Shown here: in pieces, positions 7,006-11,824 of the stretch
Position numbering within the stretch: position 1 is the stretch's first letter
How the letters are laid out: every line of letters begins with the position of its first letter
Source: Ruminococcus albus AD2013
GTDB taxonomy: Bacteria > Bacillota > Clostridia > Oscillospirales > Ruminococcaceae
Assembly (NCBI RefSeq): GCF_000526775.1
Contig: NZ_JAGS01000002.1
Coordinates: 1 to 11,824, forward strand
DNA length: 11,824 bases
Direction: 5' to 3'
Made by a program: the position numbers and the translations under genes
The notes under the pieces: model-generated
What the model was told of the DNA's origin: nothing
Databases searched by the model: none
Seen by the model: the letters and a program-made list of their open reading frames with translations, nothing else

Positions 7006-7737
7006 ATGAATATTACACTTATGAAGAAAGCATCTATCCTTGCAGTAATAGCTGTTACTGCACTTAGCACGAGCGCCTGCGGCGATACCAAAAAGAACGA
7101 CGAGTCCAAAAAAGATACCACTTCTTCAGCTGCCGCTGTGGAGGTGATCACATCAGATGAGGAAGAAAAGGCTCCCGTTGAGAGCAAGGCTGAGGCAGAT
7201 TCCAAGGCCGAGGAAAAGCTTGAAATGATGAGAGCCGAGATATCCAACAACACAGGCATCGACCTTTATGTGATACAGATACTCGACAAGGACGGAAAGT
7301 GTATCGCTGACCTGCTTAAAGACGGTGCTTTTCTTTCCACAGGCTTTGCCCAGTCCTTTGAAATACCTTCGGGCGAAGCTCTGACAGTAAGATACGGCTC
7401 CGATGAGAATACTGTTTACGATGTTGAGAAAGTAAACACAAGCATCTGCTCCACCATCAGGCTCGGTCTCAATATCAACGAACCTTCCGTAGAGTGCCTG
7501 ACAAAAGACGGCGAGTCACTGACCGTAGCAGGCAAGCCTGCTGAGGGCATAAGCAATGAAAACGAGCCCGTTGTAACAAAAGAGCCCTACTATGAAGAGC
7601 CTGATGTAGATAATAACAATAACTACAACGAAGAGCCTGTATATAATTACGAAGAGCCCGCAGTCTACGACGAGCAGCCTTCCTATGATAATCAGGATCA
7701 GGGTGGCTGTGTAGGCGACGATGCCGAAGTATTCTGA
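7006..7737 (+). CDS. Predicted lipoprotein with acidic EEP-rich tail, right copy (intact)
   Basis: This is the better of the two copies, 243 residues. GGAGG (6993-6997) lies eight nt before the ATG. The signal and lipobox end at Cys25. Residues 26-75 are charged and low in complexity (GDTKKNDESKKDTTSS, then Glu/Ala/Lys). Residues 78-190 form a β-rich domain with two cysteines (GKCIADLL; NTSICSTIRL). From residue 193 to the end come EPYYEEPDV, YNEEPVY, YEEPAVYDEQPSY and GGCVGDDAEVF. It is predicted to be anchored on the outer face of the membrane. It sits between a transglutaminase-like gene (19 nt upstream) and an acyltransferase gene (2 nt downstream), so an envelope-linked role is inferred. 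A TATAAT at 6976-6981 lacks a convincing -35 box. Confidence 0.85.
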   Translation: MNITLMKKASILAVIAVTALSTSACGDTKKNDESKKDTTSSAAAVEVITSDEEEKAPVESKAEADSKAEEKLEMMRAEISNNTGIDLYVIQILDKDGKCIADLLKDGAFLSTGFAQSFEIPSGEALTVRYGSDENTVYDVEKVNTSICSTIRLGLNINEPSVECLTKDGESLTVAGKPAEGISNENEPVVTKEPYYEEPDVDNNNNYNEEPVYNYEEPAVYDEQPSYDNQDQGGCVGDDAEVF

Positions 7738-7739
7738 TT

Positions 7740-8833
7740 ATGAACAATGACACCGAAAATAAAAGCAGGATACTGTATTTCAGCCGGATAAAAGCGCTTG
7801 CCTGCATAGCAGTTGTCGTGCTGCACGGCTGCTATATAACAGGCGCCACTTTTGCGAGAAACGATCGTGAGCGAATGACAGCATTGTTCACAGTGCGCAA
7901 CCTGATGTACTGGGCTGTTCCTGCTTTCATGATGGTGAGCGGTGCGCTGATGCTGGACGCTAAGCGAAAGATCGATCTCAAAAAGATCTTCGGGAAATAT
8001 ATGCCGCGTATGGTGATAGCCCTGTTTGCTTTTGCCGAGATATTCGCAGTGTACGATCACGCAGTCTATCAGAAGGATTTCAGACCCCGCGCACCTGCTT
8101 GAGGGCGTGCGCCATGCGGTGTTTGATACCTTCACTGAAAACGGCATGAGCTGGTCACACACATGGTATCTTTACCTGATGATAGCTTTTTTATCTCATG
8201 TTGCCGATCTACCGAATTATAACAAAATCGGCTGACAAAAAAGAACTGCTGTATCTGCTGGGGACTGCTGTTTGTAGCAAATTCCGTGATAACGACGGCT
8301 AAGACACTTATCGGCAGTGGTTACACTGATTTTCTACATATTCGCAGGCAGTATCTTCCCACTGTATTTCTTTATGGGATATGCCATTCACAGCGAAAAA
8401 CTGAAGATCGGACGGATACTCAGCGTTATATTCATACTCATAGGCGCGGCAGGAATGATCTTCCTGACCTACTACCGCCTGCACACCGCAGATGCTGATA
8501 CCGCCAAACGTGTGGAAAAATATCGCAGATCAGTACTTTGCAGTACACACCGTGCTTGCGCGGCAGGAGTATTCTCACTGTTCAAGTCTTTCGACAACGG
8601 CAAGGAGATACCTTTCCTCGATAAAGCGGCGGCTGAGATCGACAAGTGCTCATTCGGGATATACCTGATACACATGATCGTGTACAAGCACATCTTTGTA
8701 GTTTATGAAGTTTTGACCCTTTGCACACGGCAGCACAGGTACGCTGATTCTGATGATGCTCATAGCTTTTGCAGTGTCTTATGCGATAACAAGAGTACTG
8801 AAATTTGTACCGTTAGTAAAAGAAATAATATAA
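7740..8833 (+). CDS. Membrane acyltransferase (acyltransferase 3 family), right copy, frameshifted
   Basis: Mirror of the intact 362-residue gene at 4670-5758. It is clean from ATG 7740 to about 8085 (through YQKDFRP). Extra bases then occur near 8087 (C), 8190 (T), 8264 (G), 8321 (T), 8515 (G), 8703 (T) and 8714 (T), and a C is missing near 8561, ending at TAA 8831-8833. Nearly all are one-base homopolymer changes absent from the other arm. The gene starts 2 nt after the lipoprotein TGA. Confidence 0.85.
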
Positions 8834-8836
8834 CAC

Positions 8837-8873
8837 AAAACGGAGGATAGCTAAATGAACTGTCCTCCGTTTT
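8837..8873. terminator. Bidirectional terminator, right copy
   Basis: AAAACGGAGGA (8837-8847) pairs perfectly with TCCTCCGTTTT (8863-8873). It is the mirror of 4630-4666 and again separates the converging acyltransferase gene (plus) and pepF (minus). A T-run continues to 8874. Confidence 0.9.
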
Positions 8874-8894
8874 TATTATATTTATCGGTTTATA

Positions 8895-10708
8895 CTACTT
8901 GCCAAGTTCGTCCATCTGCTTTATCAGATCACCAAAAAGTGCGAGAGCATCGGTCACGGGTTTAGTGGTAGACATATCAACGCCCGCATTTTTCAGCAGT
9001 GTTATCGGGGTCAGCCGAGCAGCCGCCCATGAGGAAGCCTTCAATATAATCCTTAACAGCTGGTGCACCCTCTTTCAGTATACGTTGTGAAAGCGCTATC
9101 GCCGCAGAATAGCCGGTCGCGTACTGGTATACATAGAAATCATAGTAGAAGTGCGGTATCCGTGCCATTCCATCTTGATATCCTCATCGAGAACGATACC
9201 GTCACCGAAGTACAGCTTGTTCAGGTCGCCGTAGATCTCACAAAGCTATCAGCTGTAAGGGTATCGCCCGAAGCGCATATCTCACTGCATTTCAGCTCGA
9301 ATTCAGCGAACATTGTCTGCCTGTAAAGAGTGGTGGCGGAACTGTTCAAGGAAGTAGTTTATGAGATATGCCTTTTCCTTCTTGTCATCCGTGTGTGCAA
9401 GGAGATACTGCATCAGCAGAGCCTCGTTGCAGGTAGAAGCAACCTCAGCCACGAATATAACATAATCGCTGTATACCACAGGCTGATTTTTGTTTGAGAG
9501 ATAGGAATGTATAGCGTGGACCCATCTCGTGCCGCCAGCGTGAACATACAGTCGAGGGTGTCCTTGTGGTTTAACAGTACAAAAGGATGTACTCTTGCAC
9601 CTGCGGAGTACGCACCGCTTGTCTTGTTCTCGTTCTCATATACGTCTATCCAGCGGTTTTCAAAGCCCTCTTTCAGTATGGCGATATAGTCCTCGCCCAT
9701 AGGTGCAAGTGCTTTCAGTACAGTCTCCTTAGCCTCTTCCAAAGGTGACTTTCATGGTAAAGTCGGATACTATCGGGGTGTAGAGATCGTAGAAATGCAG
9801 TTCGTCAACACCGAGAAGCTTTTTTGCGCAGTGCGACATAATCGTACATATAGTTCATATTATCGTGAACTGCCTTGATAAGGTTGTGATACACCTCCAC
9901 AGGCACCTCATTTGCCGAAAGCGAACCTTCCAGCGCAGAGTTATAATTTTCTCGCCTTTGAATAGAATTCCAGCGCTTTCATCTGTGAATCGAGGGTAGC
10001 CGCGCAGGTGTTACGGAATTTGCCGTAGCCCTTGTATATGGAAGTAAATGCAGACTTTCTCAGTTCCCTGTCAGCGTCCTTTACCAGCGGTATATAACTG
10101 CCGTGGGTCACCTGATGAGTCTTGCCCTCGCTGTCAACAGCGTCCTCAAATTTAAGATCGGCATCTGAGAACATAGAGTATATTCTTATCTGCTGAATTT
10201 CCCATCTCGCCCGCCAGCGCAATGATCCTTTCCTCCGCTTCGAAAGTACATGGTCTTTCCTGCGGCGTATGCGTTCAAGCTGACGGCGGTACAGTTCAAG
10301 CCCGCTGTTCTGCTTATAGAAGCCTTTCAGCACATCATCGGGGATCGAGATAAGCTCGGGACTTTCAAAACTGCTCGCTGCATTCAACGCAAACAAACAC
10401 CGTTCATCATCTGACCCACATAGCCCTGATTACTTTGCAACAGCCGTATCCTCATCAGACTTGCGCTGGGCATAGTTCACGATCGAGTCAGCTGCTACCG
10501 ATATATCGTCGCTCAGCTTTAAAAACTCAAGCAAGGTATCGGCGCTTTCGCCAAGTCTGCCCTTGTATGCAGCTACCTTTTCGGGGAGCTTTTTGAAGTC
10601 CTCAAGCGCCTTTTCCCACGCTTCCATCTGTCGGGAAAATATCCCTCTATCGCCCAGGGTGTTTTCCTTAGCGACTTCAACTTCTCTTGGTATTCTTTCT
10701 TCGCTCAT
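8895..10708 (-). CDS. pepF: Oligoendopeptidase F (M3B), right copy, frameshifted
   Basis: Mirror of 2778-4608, with ATG at 10706-10708 and stop at 8895-8897. The N-terminal half is cleaner here than in the left arm. The reading through VAAYKGRLGESADTLLEFLK, IYSMFSDADLKFEDAVDSEG and THGSYIPLVKDADRELRKSA fixes the consensus protein. The 9413-9742 piece gives EEAKETVLKALAPMGEDYIA and AGARVHPFVLLNHKDTLDCM. Breaks unique to this arm include extra bases near 10659, 10435, 10199, 9737, 9533 and 9334. The zinc-motif region (9516-9531) carries the same extra base as the left arm, and the six-T run at 9820-9825 mirrors its six-A run. Confidence 0.9.
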
Positions 10709-10744
10709 TGTTATCCTCCATTCGGAAAAATTAGTAACATTAGT

Positions 10745-10774
10745 ATTAATACCATGTTCTTCTGTAAAATACAA
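10745..10774 (-). promoter_or_regulatory. Promoter of pepF, right copy
   Basis: Mirror of 2711-2739. The -35 (TTGTAT on the minus strand) is at 10769-10774. The -10 reads TATTAAT (10745-10751) with one base more than the left copy's TATAAT, so the left version is taken as correct. Confidence 0.6.
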
Positions 10775-10951
10775 GCATTTTTATTAAAATTGGTGTTATC
10801 CATAACTAACCAAAGACTTTACAGCACAAACAGCATGCTTCGCCAATGCCGCGCCACAAGATATACAACCGTTATTATTTATCCGGATTTAAGTTTAACT
10901 ATTATTTTAACAAGTTTCACAAAGTTTTAAATAGAGGCTTTTGGATAATTC

Positions 10952-10981
10952 TTGACAAATGTTTTCTGTGAATGTTATAAT
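10952..10981 (+). promoter_or_regulatory. SigA promoter of the FN3 gene, right copy
   Basis: TTGACA (10952-10957) and TATAAT (10976-10981) are separated by 18 nt. The left copy has 17, the difference being one T in the TTTT run. Box sequences are identical in both. Confidence 0.8.
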
Positions 10982-10993
10982 ATAGTTAATAAG

Positions 10994-11022
10994 TATCAAG
11001 CGTATTATTATTTAGCTTGATA
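10994..11022 (+). promoter_or_regulatory. Hairpin in the FN3-gene 5' leader, right copy
   Basis: TATCAAGC (10994-11001) and GCTTGATA (11015-11022) enclose a 13-nt AT-rich loop, identical in both arms. It starts 12 nt after the -10 box, so it overlaps or closely follows the expected transcript start. Confidence 0.55.
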
Positions 11023-11047
11023 AATATTGAAGAAGGAGGAACCTCGA

Positions 11048-11083
11048 ATGGACAAGTTTTCATACGAATGTAGCAATTTTTAA
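11048..11083 (+). CDS. Short leader ORF upstream of the FN3 gene, right version (11 aa)
   Basis: AAGGAGG lies about 8 nt before ATG 11048. The frame reads MDKFSYECSNF and stops at TAA 11081-11083. The left-arm version, with one T fewer, reads on to 18 residues. The strong ribosome-binding site is present in both arms and is much better than the one before the FN3-like gene itself. Confidence 0.4.
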   Translation: MDKFSYECSNF

Positions 11084-11125
11084 ACGCAAACGTTGATGGT
11101 ATGTAGAAAGGTCAGGTGTAATATT

Positions 11126-11803
11126 ATGAAAAAGAATTTATCAAATAATATGAAGAGAGCAGCAGCAGGTCTTTGTGTAGTTATGATGTTAAGCGGCGCG
11201 GTCCCTGTAGGCGTTATCGGCGGGTGTTGCGGCAATAAATGCCAGCGCTGACACCCGTACTGTATACACCCCACCCGTTGTATCTTATCTGAAGGGAAAT
11301 AAGGCAGTCAAGCTCAGCTGGAACGAAATAGAAGGCGCTGAAAGATACGCTATAGCAGGCTACGTCAACGGCGAGTGGAAAATGCTCGACAGAACAACGG
11401 ATACTACCTATATACTGAGTGGTCTGGCTGCAAATACAGAGTACAGGGTAGCTGTCATTCCAATGCTGAACGGAAAATACGTCAAGGATTTCTCCAACAG
11501 CATAGTTGTTACACCCAAGCCTGTTTACCCCAAACTCTCCTCTATCCAATACAACAAGACCTATCATCAGTTCAGGTTGAACTGGAACCAAAATCCCTAA
11601 TGCAGAGTGCTACGGAGTTGCTGTATTCCTTGCAGGCAAGTGGAAGATAGTTGATCAGAACATTCCGGCGAATACCACTACCTATACTTCCCCCAAAACT
11701 CAGACCAGGCAAGACCTACAAGATGATGATCGGTGCCAAGGTAAACGGCAAGTGGGATCTCACCAATGTTAACAGCAGATCCTTCACCGTTACTATCAAG
11801 TGA
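11126..11803 (+). CDS. Secreted two-domain fibronectin-III-like protein, right copy (frameshifted)
   Basis: The signal peptide starts at ATG 11126 (MKKNLSNNMKRAAAGLCVVM). An extra G at about 11224 breaks the frame before the mature N-terminus (ASADTRTVYTPPVVSYLKGN). The first FN3-like module is then clean through TTDTTYILSGLAANTEYRVA and IPMLNGKYVKDFSNSIVVTP. An extra A near 11590 and an extra C near 11695 interrupt the second module, which resumes and ends NSRSFTVTIK with TGA 11801-11803. The left copy supplies the correct bases at those points, and this copy corrects the left one elsewhere. The window ends 21 nt after the stop, before the terminator seen at 1619-1655. Confidence 0.8.
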
Positions 11804-11824
11804 CCTGCTTTATACTCCTTAATT

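Larger units (their letters stand above)
6779..11824 (-). repeat. Right arm of a ~5 kb inverted repeat
   Basis: This is the mirror copy of 1666-6728. It starts at CAGCTG (6779-6784) and runs to the last base of the window. Close to the centre (6816-8080) it is accurate and gives an open lipoprotein frame. From about 8085 onward it accumulates one-base insertions that break the acyltransferase, pepF and FN3-protein frames at places different from those in the left arm. That independence argues for read errors rather than two decaying gene copies. Confidence 0.97.

Noticed and set aside
1666..11824. A hairpin telomere of a linear chromosome, or a natural inverted duplication
   Set aside because: The arm differences are random frame-breaking indels rather than gene-respecting variation, and the turning point lies inside a coding sequence. 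A fold-back artefact explains it more simply.
1..11824. Transposons, tRNA or rRNA genes, CRISPR arrays, defence or phage genes
   Set aside because: None of their proteins, cloverleaf segments or terminal repeats were seen. The large inverted repeat holds housekeeping and surface genes and has no transposase.

Overview
What the window is. The dominant structure is one very long inverted repeat. Positions 1666-6728 reappear, reverse-complemented, at about 6779-11824, around a 50-nt unpaired centre (6729-6778). Each arm is about 5.05 kb and carries the same genes in mirror order. Positions 1-1665 are outside the repeat as far as this window shows; the right arm stops at the window end exactly where the mirror of that segment would begin. 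The arms differ by many single-base changes, mostly one-base insertions in or beside short homopolymers. These break frames in one arm but usually not in the other. That is the pattern of a single-pass long read, or an unpolished contig, from a fold-back (snap-back) chimeric molecule. I regard the palindrome as most likely a technical artefact and do not claim a new biological system.

Organism. The codon use, strong AGGAGG ribosome-binding sites, TTGACA/TATAAT promoters, M3-family oligoendopeptidase F, a secreted fibronectin-III-like protein and dapF style suggest a Firmicute of the Oscillospiraceae/Ruminococcus type from gut or rumen. This is a judgement from family resemblance, not a database match.

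Layout. 1-182: tail of an unrecognised gene. 193-1071: dapF (diaminopimelate epimerase, lysine/peptidoglycan pathway), broken by several indels. 1271-1446: a small membrane protein. 1619-1655: a terminator. Left arm, 1666-6728: a secreted two-domain FN3-like protein (minus) with a short leader ORF and promoter, diverging from pepF (plus); pepF converges on a bidirectional terminator with an operon on the minus strand encoding a transglutaminase-like protein (C-terminal part only), a lipoprotein and an acyltransferase. Right arm, 6779-11824: the same genes in reverse order and opposite orientation.

Reading the two arms together recovers near-clean versions of every mirrored gene. The underlying single-copy locus is inferred to be: [gene]-dapF-small membrane protein > terminator < FN3 protein / pepF > terminator < acyltransferase-lipoprotein-transglutaminase. 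The last three form a tight cell-envelope operon with gaps of 19 and 2 nt. Two one-base insertions in pepF, one inside the HEMGH zinc motif, are present in both arms and are the only frame errors I found that the arms share.
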